A DNA stretch of 64,000 nucleotides, taken from the NCBI RefSeq assembly GCF_042159835.1, contig NZ_JBBVGT010000002.1:310001-374000 (forward strand). Direction: 5' to 3'. The notes under the pieces are model-generated. The model made no database searches. It saw only the letters and a program-made list of their open reading frames with translations, and was not told where the DNA came from. Numbering within the stretch: the first letter of the stretch is position 1; every line of letters starts with the position of its first letter. The position numbers were made by a program, and so were the translations under genes. Shown one piece after another: positions 20,201-27,498 of this stretch. Source of the DNA: Albibacterium profundi. Lineage in GTDB: Bacteria; Bacteroidota; Bacteroidia; Sphingobacteriales; Sphingobacteriaceae.

Positions 20201-20465
20201 CTAAAAGAGCAAAAAGAAAGATTGAGAATCCGACAATGTTATTTGTTCGCTGGTAGACTCGCCTATCGCGATCCGTATTTATAAGTACATCGAATTCTCT
20301 ATCTATGGTCTCCTTGACTTCATTTATATCAAAGTGATTGATAGCGTCACGCTGTTCCATATCTGAAACTATATGATCATATAACTCGTCTATATTCGTG
20401 TTATCGATGGTAACGTGTTGTAAATACGCACGAATTTCTTTTTGTTGGTGAATATTAAGTTTCAT
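17268..20465 (-). CDS. DUF2723 (GT117-like) multi-pass membrane protein with N-terminal PadR-associated domain
   Basis: 1065 residues. Residues 75 to about 620 contain roughly a dozen hydrophobic segments and the DUF2723 landmarks (YWLTMEPTVSFWDCGEF, VGHQPGAPLF, AEVYALS). A soluble C-terminal half (about 650-1065) begins with ITNADNDTYPLWYVQEVEG. DUF2723 proteins are GT-C fold O-mannosyltransferase relatives; family-based substrate claims are weak. The first 70 residues are not normal for the family: YLQHVTIDNTNIDELYDHI plus VSDMEQ resembles the small helical HAAS-type domain found next to PadR regulators. The start codon overlaps the PadR stop by 4 nt (ATGA), so the two are translationally coupled. 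It converges on the response-regulator gene with no gap. Confidence 0.85.
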   Translation of the reverse strand: MKLNIHQQKEIRAYLQHVTIDNTNIDELYDHIVSDMEQRDAINHFDINEVKETIDREFDVLINTDRDRRVYQRTNNIVGFSIFLFALLVYWLTMEPTVSFWDCGEFIAAAFKLEVGHQPGAPLFLVIGKLFSFLALGDLSKVAYWVNFSSVVASAATIMFLFWTITALVSKVFRDEKIRTKTLSIMASGIIGATAYTFSDTFWFSAVEAEVYALSSLFTAITFWAILKWERYLNDRWLVFIAFMVGLSTGVHLLSLLTIPALALVYYFRKTKRNSAFGVAKALLIGCLLVALVQFGILQYFVLAAFKVDLWFVNGLELPFGSGALFFILLVVVLLGLGIWYSVRTGKYQLNLSLICTGFILLGFSSYMMIAIRANANPPINLSDPDNAYALYNYLGRTNYGSTPLLYGNTFDAERLGNEVTGVTYRRGSERYEVSGNTYKPIFDKNLIFPRTHSQEPHHVNFYKNWMGLADGETPTFSQNLGFFASWQIGVMYWRYFLWNFSGRQNDIQGYGGIRNGNWITGIKAVDAIRLGNQEDLPPRITANEGHNVFYGLPFLLGLAGVYWLLRKNKQTALIVSTLFFFTGLAIIIYLNQDPMQVRERDYAYVGSFYAFAIFIGFGFLLVKDFFQRVAPHKLAWSAALLACFFSAPFLMGTQGWDDHNRSGKTTALAWAKNYLDSCAPNAILITNADNDTYPLWYVQEVEGYRTDVRVLNYQFLHDASFIDQMKMKVNQSDPLPLSLAHDTYKAGERDFFPYVDYGITDSVELSDLIAVMTSNHRNDQVQLADRSYINSLPARKLKLTIDAQQLVDTNTIRDDQRSEVVSEMEWSFDKSYATKADLIIFDILANNNWERPVYFASSVSADTYVGLEDYLFLEGYAYRLLPIKVEEGIDKTQRTNTPEMYSNFMDEFDFSGFHQAGYLDVESRRVINSTWQLSNALTANLLKENKLEEAQNVLFKGLKELPLRNYSVADTLNKLSTVRNLYASDMVNEGNDLTLMTADFIETELAYISTLNPSHQLAYRDEIQVGLYVLDEFQRMTEQYQQMEIHQSIRKSFEGMLNAFMVEA

Positions 20466-20809
20466 GAAAGCGAAGGATTAAAATTGAGCAATAAATGTAG
20501 ATTATCTAGAAAACTTTTTGTCTCCTTCAATTTAACCTCTACCTCAGCTTCCCCGACGGGCGTCAGCGAATAGTATTTACGAGCTCTGTTATCTACCAAC
20601 TCAACGGTTGTAGCCAGAAAACCCTCTTTCTCCATTTTATGTAGCGCCGGATAAAGTGCGCCTTCAGTTAATAGGATCTCACCATTGGTAATTTCCTTCA
20701 CTACTTGGGTAAGTTCATACCCATACATACGGCCTCTTTCTTTCAGGAGTTTCAACAGGATTAATTGAAGACTACCTTTTAAGAGACCACTTTGTTTCTT
20801 CGATCTCAT
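20462..20809 (-). CDS. PadR family transcriptional regulator
   Basis: 115 residues from the ATG at 20809. An in-frame TTG at 20815 also exists, but the -7 box runs into it, so ATG is preferred. The PadR winged helix is clear: LQLILLKLLKERGRMYGYEL, then LTEGALYPALHKMEKEGF and RKYYSLTPVG. There is a short C-terminal helical dimerisation part, as in subfamily 2 proteins. PadR proteins repress their own operon until a signal or partner relieves binding. The gene overlaps the DUF2723 gene by 4 nt and is preceded by a 23-bp perfect inverted repeat covering its promoter, the obvious candidate operator. Confidence 0.93.
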   Translation of the reverse strand: MRSKKQSGLLKGSLQLILLKLLKERGRMYGYELTQVVKEITNGEILLTEGALYPALHKMEKEGFLATTVELVDNRARKYYSLTPVGEAEVEVKLKETKSFLDNLHLLLNFNPSLS

Positions 20810-20812
20810 ACA

Positions 20813-20820
20813 CAAATATA
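20813..20820 (-). promoter_or_regulatory. -7 promoter box of padR, leaderless mRNA likely
   Basis: Read on the minus strand the sequence is TATATTTG, ending 3 nt before the ATG at 20809. Transcription would start at or next to the start codon, giving a leaderless message. The box is overlapped by the inverted repeat at 20816-20874. Confidence 0.6.
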
Positions 20821-20874
20821 TTATTTTTTCTTACATACATAGAATCCTTAGGTATGTAAGAAAAAATAATATAT
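20816..20874. promoter_or_regulatory. 23-bp perfect inverted repeat, predicted PadR operator
   Basis: Arms 20816-20838 and 20852-20874 are exact reverse complements over 23 bp, separated by a 13-nt spacer. The inner end of each arm is TTACATAC/GTATGTAA, which contains the ACAT/ATGT half-sites known for PadR operators. It overlaps the padR -7 box and lies between the stop of the siderophore-binding protein gene (20888) and padR. A role as terminator of the siderophore operon is possible too, because the arm contains six T on the minus strand. Confidence 0.75.
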
Positions 20875-20887
20875 CCGCTAGTATAGG

Positions 20888-21826
20888 CTAATTGAAAACC
20901 GAAGCAACCTCATCGATCATCATGTTGACAGAGATAATACCCGTACCAGACAGGTACCAGGCTTGAGAGTCCAAATAAACTATTTTATCATTTTTATATG
21001 CATTGGTTTGTTGGATCAGCTTATTTTCAACATCCTCCCTATTCAAAGCTTGATCACCAATAGCTGCGCTTCTATCGATCACAAACAAGATGTCCGGGTT
21101 TACTTGTTGGATAAACTCGTTTGATGCCACATTTCCATGCGTATGCGTATCAAGACCTGGTTTGGCTTCTTTTACACCTAAAACATCGTGAACGATTGCA
21201 AATCTTGATTTACTCCCATAGGCACTAAACCTTCCTTTGTTGTGTAGTACAACGAGGGCTTTTTCATCAGATACTGATGCATTAGCATGTACCTCTTCTG
21301 CTTTCGTTTTAATTTTGTCAAATGCCTTTTTAAACTCTTCTTCTTTGTTGAAGATCTGCCCCAGGTTATTTAGGTTATTTTTTAAAGAACCTAAAATATC
21401 CTCTGTATCATTTGCATGGTTATAAGTTGGCGCGATCTTCGAAAGAGTTTCATACGATTCAGCCAAACGACCACCAATAATGATCAAATCAGGTTGCAAT
21501 TCATTGATCTTTTCGATATCAACTTCGGTAATGTTTCCTACGTCCTCTATCGACTCATCATCTTTAAATTTACTCAAATAATCGGGAAGCGCATTTTTGG
21601 CAATTGCTACAGGTTTTACACCAATAGCGTCCAAATTCTCTAAGGCTCCAAATTCTAGAACGACTACACGTTGAGGATTTACAGGCACCTCTATCGTTCC
21701 AAGGTTATGAGTCACCGTTACGGTTTCATTATTCGCATTTTCTTCAGATCCACTCTGTTGGCCGCTATTACAACTTGTAAAAACCAACACGAGTGCTGCC
21801 GCAAATAAACCAATCGCTTTTTTCAT
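20888..21826 (-). CDS. Siderophore ABC transporter substrate-binding lipoprotein
   Basis: 312 residues with a lipobox around Cys19 (VFTSC) and a polar linker. The class III periplasmic binding fold is shown by the N-lobe motif PQRVVVLEFGALENLDAIGV, then LQPDLIIIGGR, and the C-lobe NPDILFVIDRS and VYLDSQAWYLSGTG. This is the FatB/YclQ-type group that binds ferric catecholate siderophores. It is the last gene of the import operon, 11 nt after the ATPase gene; placing the binding protein last differs from the Bacillus yclNOPQ order only slightly. In Gram-negatives a lipidated binding protein in the periplasm delivers iron-siderophore to the permeases. Confidence 0.88.
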   Translation of the reverse strand: MKKAIGLFAAALVLVFTSCNSGQQSGSEENANNETVTVTHNLGTIEVPVNPQRVVVLEFGALENLDAIGVKPVAIAKNALPDYLSKFKDDESIEDVGNITEVDIEKINELQPDLIIIGGRLAESYETLSKIAPTYNHANDTEDILGSLKNNLNNLGQIFNKEEEFKKAFDKIKTKAEEVHANASVSDEKALVVLHNKGRFSAYGSKSRFAIVHDVLGVKEAKPGLDTHTHGNVASNEFIQQVNPDILFVIDRSAAIGDQALNREDVENKLIQQTNAYKNDKIVYLDSQAWYLSGTGIISVNMMIDEVASVFN

Positions 21827-21837
21827 AGTTAAAATAA

Positions 21838-22599
21838 TTAGTGATTAAAATAGTTACAAATTCTCTTGTTCTTATACTCCGAAATACTAAAGTCGATATC
21901 GAAGATATCTTTTAGCACACATTCTGTAATTATATTCTCTGTGGTATCACAGTATCGGATTTTGTGATTTTTTAAGGCTACAATATGGTCAGAGTAATGC
22001 GATGCAAAATTTATATCGTGCAGTACAATGATAATCGTCTTCCCTAATTCATCAGCCAATTTTTTCAATATTTTCATAATCTGAACCGAATGCTTCATAT
22101 CCAGATTATTCAAAGGCTCATCCAGCAAAATATATTCTGTATCCTGCGCTACAACCATGGCCATGTAAGCGCGTTGCTTCTGTCCACCGCTTAGCTCATC
22201 CATATACGAATCTTCTATATCCTGCAAGTTGAGAAAGGTGATAGCCTCATCAATCTTCTCGTTGTCCTGTTTAGAAAGCTTTCCCTGGCTATATGGAAAA
22301 CGGCCAAAAGCCACCAACTCACGAACTGTCAACCGCAGACCAACCTGATTAAACTGTTTAAGTATAGATAAATGTTGAGCAAGAACCCTGTTCTTATAAT
22401 CGGTGATGTTCTTTTCATCGACTAAAATCACCCCACCATCCTGCGGCAGCAACCTGCTAATGATGGACAATAGCGTACTTTTTCCGGCACCATTACTCCC
22501 AATTAGGGAAGTAATCTGTCCTTTTGGAAAGCGGATCGAGATATCGTCCAATATGATCCGATCACCATATTGCTTCGTTATATTTTTTACTTCGATCAT
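21838..22599 (-). CDS. Iron-siderophore ABC transporter ATP-binding protein
   Basis: 253 residues of a FecE/FepC-type ATPase: Walker A GSNGAGKST (34-42), signature LSGGQKQR (about 137-144), Walker B YILLDEP and the switch His in IIVLHDINFASHYSDHI. The family energises import of ferric siderophores, heme or cobalamin. Its start overlaps the stop of the upstream permease gene by 4 nt (22596-22599), which indicates translational coupling. With two permeases and a binding protein in the same operon, the importer is complete apart from an outer-membrane receptor, which is not in the window. Confidence 0.93.
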   Translation of the reverse strand: MIEVKNITKQYGDRIILDDISIRFPKGQITSLIGSNGAGKSTLLSIISRLLPQDGGVILVDEKNITDYKNRVLAQHLSILKQFNQVGLRLTVRELVAFGRFPYSQGKLSKQDNEKIDEAITFLNLQDIEDSYMDELSGGQKQRAYMAMVVAQDTEYILLDEPLNNLDMKHSVQIMKILKKLADELGKTIIIVLHDINFASHYSDHIVALKNHKIRYCDTTENIITECVLKDIFDIDFSISEYKNKRICNYFNH

Positions 22600-23546
22600 A
22601 TCTTTTTAACTTTTAATAATAAATACATAAAATACAGCCCACCTATAAAATTAATAATCGTACTTATTGGCGTTGACAAGGCAAACAATCGTTCCATTAA
22701 AAACTGTCCGCCAATGACGGTAATAGCTGAAACTAAACAACAGGCAAAAATAATTACGCTGTGCCTATGCGTCTTAATCAGTTCATAAGTAAGGTTGCTT
22801 ACCAATAGTCCAAAAAAGGTTATGGGACCAACTAATGCAGTTGATACGGATACCATAACAGCAATAATGATTAAGAAAATCTGAATCATCCGATTGTAGT
22901 TCAAACCCAAATTTATAGCCTGATCTCTACCTAAGGCTATCACATCCAAGTATTTCGTTAAGCGGAACCCGACAATCATTAAAGCACCTATCAATACCAA
23001 CGAATAAACAAGTAAGTCATCATTTATCTTGTTGAAAGACGCAAACATCTTCCCCTGAATAATGAAGAAATCGTTCGGGTCAATCAGCAATTGCATAAAC
23101 GAACTCATTGTATTAAACAGAATCCCCAGCACCAGACCAATCAATAACAAAAGGTACATATTGCTCTTCCCCTTTTTATAGATCAGGATATACAGCAAAA
23201 AAGCAAAACCGATCATACAGAGAACCGACAGCAGAAAGTTATCGACGCTGTTGAGGACTTTAAAAGTCATATCGCCGTAAATAAAAACAATAACAGTCTG
23301 CAACAGTAAGTAAACCGACTCAAAGCCCATAATAGATGGCGTCAGTATTCGGTTAGCCGTAAGCGTTTGGAAGGCGACGGAAGAATAAGCTACGCAACAA
23401 GAAACAATGAGCATAGCTAACACTTTACTAGATCTAAGTTGAATAGCAAACTCCCAACTATTCCCAAGCCGATAGAACAAGTAAGATACTACAACCAACA
23501 AGGTTGTAAGCCCCAATGCTGTTATTTTTTTTCTATCTCCTGTCAT
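22596..23546 (-). CDS. Iron-siderophore ABC transporter permease (second)
   Basis: 316 residues, about nine transmembrane segments, FecCD family. The segments are hydrophobic and rich in Phe/Ile/Leu, with family patterns AYSSVAFQTLTANRILTPSI, LGRDQAINLGLNYN and LVGPITFFGLLVSNL. It resembles YclO-type permeases, which pair with YclN-type partners as a heterodimer. Its start overlaps the upstream permease stop by 4 nt (23543-23546) and its stop overlaps the ATPase start by 4 nt, so the three membrane-complex genes are tightly coupled for balanced synthesis. Confidence 0.92.
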   Translation of the reverse strand: MTGDRKKITALGLTTLLVVVSYLFYRLGNSWEFAIQLRSSKVLAMLIVSCCVAYSSVAFQTLTANRILTPSIMGFESVYLLLQTVIVFIYGDMTFKVLNSVDNFLLSVLCMIGFAFLLYILIYKKGKSNMYLLLLIGLVLGILFNTMSSFMQLLIDPNDFFIIQGKMFASFNKINDDLLVYSLVLIGALMIVGFRLTKYLDVIALGRDQAINLGLNYNRMIQIFLIIIAVMVSVSTALVGPITFFGLLVSNLTYELIKTHRHSVIIFACCLVSAITVIGGQFLMERLFALSTPISTIINFIGGLYFMYLLLKVKKI

Positions 23547-24493
23547 TTCTTTCTTAATAACAAGATTAGAAAAACGACTCCACCGATAATTCCCACCATC
23601 ATTCCGATAGGTATTTCAAATGGATAAATGACTAATCGCCCGATGATATCACAGATCAATAAAAAGATTGCTCCAAAAAAAGCAATTAACGGTAAAGTTT
23701 TCCGAACATTATCACCGTACATCATACTGACAATATTCGGTATCACCAATCCCAGAAAGGGTATAGCGCCAGCCGTAATCACCACCGTACTCACCGTAAG
23801 CGACACACAGAATAAACCAATCTGCATCACTGCATTATAATTGAGACCCAGATTCTTCGAAAAATCCTCACCCATTCCTACGATCGTAAATTTGTTGGCA
23901 TATAAATAGGTGATCACCACTGCCGGTAAGCTTAGATAAATCAATTCATAGCGCCCCTGCAAGACGCTTGAAAAATCCCCCATCATCCACGCATCCGTGT
24001 CTTGAACGATATTCATTCGGACAGCAAAGAATGTTGAAATGGAGTTCAAAATACCGCCAAACATGAGCCCTACCAAAGGCACAAAAACCACGTTTCTAAA
24101 ACGAATTTTCTGAACAATCTTCAAAAAAAGAAGACTCGCTAAAAACGTAAATAAGAAAGCGAAAATCATCTTTCCGGTAAAACCCACCGAAGGAATGATG
24201 ATCAAGGCGGCCAATAAACCCATCTTCGTTGCTTCCAGCGTACCAGCAGTCGTAGGCGACACAAACTTATTTTGTGTCATCTGTTGCATAATCAGACCAG
24301 ACACACTCAAGCCCACCCCCGCCAAGATCAACGCAACGGTACGTGGAATCCGACTTATCGTAAATAGCAGGATCGTTTCCGCGTCCGACTCCAATAGGTC
24401 CGATATAGAAATATCCGCTACGCCGACGAACAAAGAAGTTATGGCCAAAACGATCAACAGTCCGGCAAGTGCAAGCTTTTTCAAAATAGCTGC
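23543..24493 (-). CDS. Iron-siderophore ABC transporter permease (first)
   Basis: FecCD family permease of about 310-316 residues with nine or so transmembrane helices. Landmarks are RIPRTVALILAGVGLSVSG, NKFVSPTTAGTLEATK, FSKNLGLNYN and PFLGLVIPNIVSMMYGDN. The 5' end is uncertain: the frame stays open to a TTG at 24601, but that would overlap the divergent promoter, and no in-frame ATG exists before the first conserved segment. The start given here is approximate and assumes a non-ATG codon shortly before ILKKLALAG. It is the first gene of the importer operon, divergent from a CPYC flavoprotein gene. Confidence 0.85.
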   Translation of the reverse strand, partial: AAILKKLALAGLLIVLAITSLFVGVADISISDLLESDAETILLFTISRIPRTVALILAGVGLSVSGLIMQQMTQNKFVSPTTAGTLEATKMGLLAALIIIPSVGFTGKMIFAFLFTFLASLLFLKIVQKIRFRNVVFVPLVGLMFGGILNSISTFFAVRMNIVQDTDAWMMGDFSSVLQGRYELIYLSLPAVVITYLYANKFTIVGMGEDFSKNLGLNYNAVMQIGLFCVSLTVSTVVITAGAIPFLGLVIPNIVSMMYGDNVRKTLPLIAFFGAIFLLICDIIGRLVIYPFEIPIGMMVGIIGGVVFLILLLRKK

Positions 24494-24590
24494 AATATTA
24501 TTTATAATAAATCTTAATAAGAAACATTGCCGTAAAGTTATTGTAATAAAATTGTCAATATTGACATAAATCAAATCGACGAGATAAACG

Positions 24591-24624
24591 AATGCAATCA
24601 AACTGCATTAAATTTATATATTTG
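24591..24624. promoter_or_regulatory. Divergent control region: AATGCA/TGCATT inverted repeat and -7 box
   Basis: AATGCA (24591-24596) and TGCATT (24604-24609) form an inverted repeat with a 7-nt spacer. TATATTTG at 24617-24624 fits the -7 box for the flavoprotein gene starting at 24667, and further TTGCA copies follow at 24622 and 24633. The region separates the siderophore importer from the flavoprotein, so an iron-responsive operator is plausible, but it does not resemble the classical Fur box. Confidence 0.4.
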
Positions 24625-24666
24625 CAACATTATTGCATTATATTAATAACGTACAGCCCATCATCC

Positions 24667-25611
24667 ATGAAAAATAAAAACACGACAAGCATTCATCCAT
24701 TTGAAGTCATTATTATCGGAGGCAGTTACGCCGGACTCTCAGCGGCCATGTCCTTAGGCCGTTCTTTACGCAAGGTTCTTATTATCGATCGTGGATTACC
24801 ATGCAACAGATCAACCCCCAAGTCCCATAACTTTTTAACGCAGGATGGCGAGGCCCCTGCTGCAATAAGTGAGTTATCTAAAAAACAGGTATTGACTTAC
24901 AACACCGTAGAAATAAGAAATGACCTGGCAACAAGCTGTGAACGCCATGAAGATACCTTCCGGGTAGAAACAGAATCAGGTGAAACATATCTTGGGAAAA
25001 AAGTGCTCTTTGCAACCGGGATCAAGGACTTACTACCGAAAATTGAGGGCCTCTCCGATTGCTGGGGAAAGTCAGTAATCCATTGTCCTTATTGTCATGG
25101 CTATGAATATCACGGTAAAAAAACAGGTATTCTAGCAAACGGTGAAGCAGCCATTCATCTCACCAAACTCATTAGTAACCTGACACAAGATCTAACCATC
25201 TTCACAAACGGTCCGACAGACCTTACGAGCGAACAAACGGAATCACTAGGACAAAGGAACATCGATCTTATCGAAACGCCCCTTAAAACGATCAAACACC
25301 AAGAAGGCTATATTAATCATCTTGATTTGGAAGACGGTTCGATTGTTCAAATCGATGCATTATATGCACGCGTTCCCTTCCAACAGAACTGCAAATTGCC
25401 GGAAAACATGGGTTGTGAACTAAATGAACATGGGTTTATCTCAATAAACAACTTTCAGGAAACCAATATTGAAGGCGTGTTTGCCGCCGGGGACAACTCA
25501 TCAGGAATGCGTTCCTTGGCCAATGCAATAGCCGCTGGCAGCTTAGCGGGAGCCATCATAAACGGTCAACTTTGCGACGAAGACTTCGGTTCCCCTATGA
25601 ATTTAAATTAA
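24667..25611 (+). CDS. Thioredoxin-reductase-like FAD/NAD(P)-dependent oxidoreductase (CPYC)
   Basis: 314 residues from the ATG at 24667; the open frame extends to 24592 but crosses the -7 box. The FAD Rossmann motif is IIIGGSYAGLSAAMSLGRSL, the redox motif is CPYCHGYE (Cys140, Cys143), and FAAGDNSSGMRSLANAIAAG is the C-terminal FAD motif. The NAD(P) region is degenerate (GILANGEAAIHL instead of GxGxxG). The CPYC pair plus HGYE is shared with dithiol oxidases of the GliT/HlmI type and with many unassigned bacterial reductases. Being divergent from a siderophore importer, it could reduce ferric siderophores in the cytoplasm (IruO-like role), but this is inference from context only. Confidence 0.85.
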   Translation: MKNKNTTSIHPFEVIIIGGSYAGLSAAMSLGRSLRKVLIIDRGLPCNRSTPKSHNFLTQDGEAPAAISELSKKQVLTYNTVEIRNDLATSCERHEDTFRVETESGETYLGKKVLFATGIKDLLPKIEGLSDCWGKSVIHCPYCHGYEYHGKKTGILANGEAAIHLTKLISNLTQDLTIFTNGPTDLTSEQTESLGQRNIDLIETPLKTIKHQEGYINHLDLEDGSIVQIDALYARVPFQQNCKLPENMGCELNEHGFISINNFQETNIEGVFAAGDNSSGMRSLANAIAAGSLAGAIINGQLCDEDFGSPMNLN

Positions 25612-25629
25612 AAAGAATAAATTAGCGTT

Positions 25630-27369
25630 ATGAACAAAATTATAACGCTCCTATTTTTAATCGTATCCTTTTCTGCACAAGCTCAGTTAAAAGAATACGT
25701 ACAGTTTCAAGAACTTGAAGATCCAAAACCCAAAGATTTAACCAGCTGGGAGACCTACACATCTGACGCCTACAGCGGATTTGTATCCGTAGACGAGCAC
25801 TTTCACCGTTCATCGGCACCCGTTCTATCTCAAATATCATCCAGTTGGGAAGGCAAAGGCTGGAAAGGCGAACGCGTACACACGCAAGCACTCATCTGGA
25901 CAAACAAAGAATTGAAAGACGTAAACCTTTCGGTTGAGGAACTAGTAGGACCAGGTTCAAGCACCATCCCAAAAGGAAATATACGAGCTAATTTTGTTCG
26001 CTATACACTAACCGATCACTTAGGCGATCTGACATCCGGTTGCGGAATCCCCGCCGGCTTAGACACCTCCTTACATGCCGACCTGATCGATGATATCGCA
26101 AATTTCACCATCAAAGACCAAACCAGCAGACCACTCTGGCTTAGTGTGGCCATCCCTCAAAATGCACAGGCTGGTATTTACAAAGGCATATTGACCATTT
26201 CATCACCTGACTATAACGCAGAACTCCCTTTTCAGATTGAAGTAATCAACCGCACATTGCCAGTCGCCAGCGAATGGACATACCATTTAGATATTTGGCA
26301 GAACCCCTATAGCGTAGCACGCGTCCATGGCGTAGAACCTTGGAGCGACCAGCATTTTGAAGTGATGAAACCCGTGATGGCACGCTTGGCCGATGCCGGA
26401 CAGAAAAATATCACAGCCTCCATCATTTATGACCCTTGGAACGCACAAACCTATGATATCTACGGCAGCATGATCCAATGGACAAAAAAGAAAAACGGAT
26501 CTTGGGAATACGACTACAGCATTTTCGACAAATGGGTACAGTACATGATGGATTTGGGGATTGATGAATACATCAATTGCTATAGCATGATCCCTTGGAA
26601 CCTCAAATTCTATTATCATGATGAGGCTACCAACAGCGAAAAATTATTAGTAGCCACACCGGGTACCGCAGAATACAAAAACCACTGGCAAAACATGCTC
26701 GAAGATTTTGCCAAGCATCTGAAGAAAAAGGGTTGGTTTGATAAAACCACCATCGCCATGGACGAACGGCCAGAAGAACATATGAATGCCGCCATCGACA
26801 TTATCAAATCAGCCGACCCAGACTACTTGATTTCCATGGCCGGCGTTTACCATCCAGATTTGCAAGACAAACTTGTTGATTATAGCGTTGCCTATCAACA
26901 ACCCATTCCACATGAAGTAATTGAAGAGCGTAGAGCGAAAGGCTTGAAAACCACTTTCTATACATGCTGTGCAGAGCCTTATCCTAACACATTCACCTCT
27001 TCTCCATACGCAGAAGCAACCTGGTTGTCATGGCACGCCTTAAACCTAGATTTCGACGGCTATCTGCGCTGGGCATATAATAACTGGACTGAAGACCCAC
27101 AGCGCGACTCACGCTTCCGTTCGTGGGCAGCTGGCGACACCTATTTAGTCTATCCCGGCAACCGTACTTCAATCCGTTTCGAACGATTAAGAGAAGGCAT
27201 CCAAGACTTCGAAAAAGCCAAAATATTACGTGAAGAACTTAAAAAATCGGGTGACAACGAACGCCTGAAAGAACTAGAAGCTGCAATCAAAGCCTTTGAT
27301 GCTGAAACCTTGAAAAAGACACCTGCATCGGTAACCGTAAATGCCGCAAAAGCTGTTTTAAACAAATAG
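25630..27369 (+). CDS. GH123-like (DUF4091) glycoside hydrolase, secreted
   Basis: 579 residues with a signal peptide (to about residue 18, SAQAQ). Residues 25-210 look like the beta-sandwich N-terminal domain seen in GH123 proteins; a TIM barrel follows (about 215-530) with YINCYSMIPWNLKF, TTIAMDERPEEHM and TFYTCCAEPYPNTFTSSP, then a helical DUF4091-type end (IRFERLREGIQDFEKAKIL). Asp378-Glu379 match the adjacent Asp-Glu pair that GH123 uses for substrate-assisted catalysis on N-acetyl-hexosaminides. True GH123 specificity (beta-GalNAc) is unproven. It starts 18 nt after the flavoprotein gene, so the two may be co-transcribed although functionally unrelated. Confidence 0.78.
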   Translation: MNKIITLLFLIVSFSAQAQLKEYVQFQELEDPKPKDLTSWETYTSDAYSGFVSVDEHFHRSSAPVLSQISSSWEGKGWKGERVHTQALIWTNKELKDVNLSVEELVGPGSSTIPKGNIRANFVRYTLTDHLGDLTSGCGIPAGLDTSLHADLIDDIANFTIKDQTSRPLWLSVAIPQNAQAGIYKGILTISSPDYNAELPFQIEVINRTLPVASEWTYHLDIWQNPYSVARVHGVEPWSDQHFEVMKPVMARLADAGQKNITASIIYDPWNAQTYDIYGSMIQWTKKKNGSWEYDYSIFDKWVQYMMDLGIDEYINCYSMIPWNLKFYYHDEATNSEKLLVATPGTAEYKNHWQNMLEDFAKHLKKKGWFDKTTIAMDERPEEHMNAAIDIIKSADPDYLISMAGVYHPDLQDKLVDYSVAYQQPIPHEVIEERRAKGLKTTFYTCCAEPYPNTFTSSPYAEATWLSWHALNLDFDGYLRWAYNNWTEDPQRDSRFRSWAAGDTYLVYPGNRTSIRFERLREGIQDFEKAKILREELKKSGDNERLKELEAAIKAFDAETLKKTPASVTVNAAKAVLNK

Positions 27370-27378
27370 TAATTTTTC

Positions 27379-27386
27379 TATATTTG
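27379..27386 (+). promoter_or_regulatory. -7 promoter box of tRNA-Pro
   Basis: TATATTTG matches TAnnTTTG and ends 13 nt before the first base of the tRNA, so transcription would start about 7 nt ahead of the mature 5' end. It lies just after the stop of the GH123-like gene. Confidence 0.55.
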
Positions 27387-27399
27387 CTGTCATTGTTTT

Positions 27400-27473
27400 C
27401 GGGATGTAGCGTAGCCCGGTATCGCGCCAGCATGGGGTGCTGGAGGTCGTCGGTTCAAATCCGGCCATCCCGA
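27400..27473 (+). tRNA. tRNA-Pro (anticodon GGG)
   Basis: A full cloverleaf is present. The acceptor arm CGGGATG pairs with CATCCCG and the discriminator is A27473. The anticodon stem is CCAGC/GCTGG with loop ATGGGGT, so U33 is followed by GGG and A32 faces U38, a pair typical of proline GGG tRNAs. The T-arm carries GGTTCAAATCC. The next bases are CGA, so CCA is not encoded and must be added. This tRNA reads CCC and CCU. It marks the left border of an accessory region that begins with a truncated integrase gene, so its 3' end may be an attachment site. Confidence 0.95.
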
Positions 27474-27498
27474 CGAAAGCCAGTTCATCTGGATCCAT

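Noticed and set aside
24195..24569. 124-codon plus-strand frame opposite the first permease
   Set aside because: Antisense of a hydrophobic gene, no recognisable domain.
26287..26619. 110-codon minus-strand frame inside the GH123-like gene
   Set aside because: Antisense shadow of a well-supported secreted enzyme.
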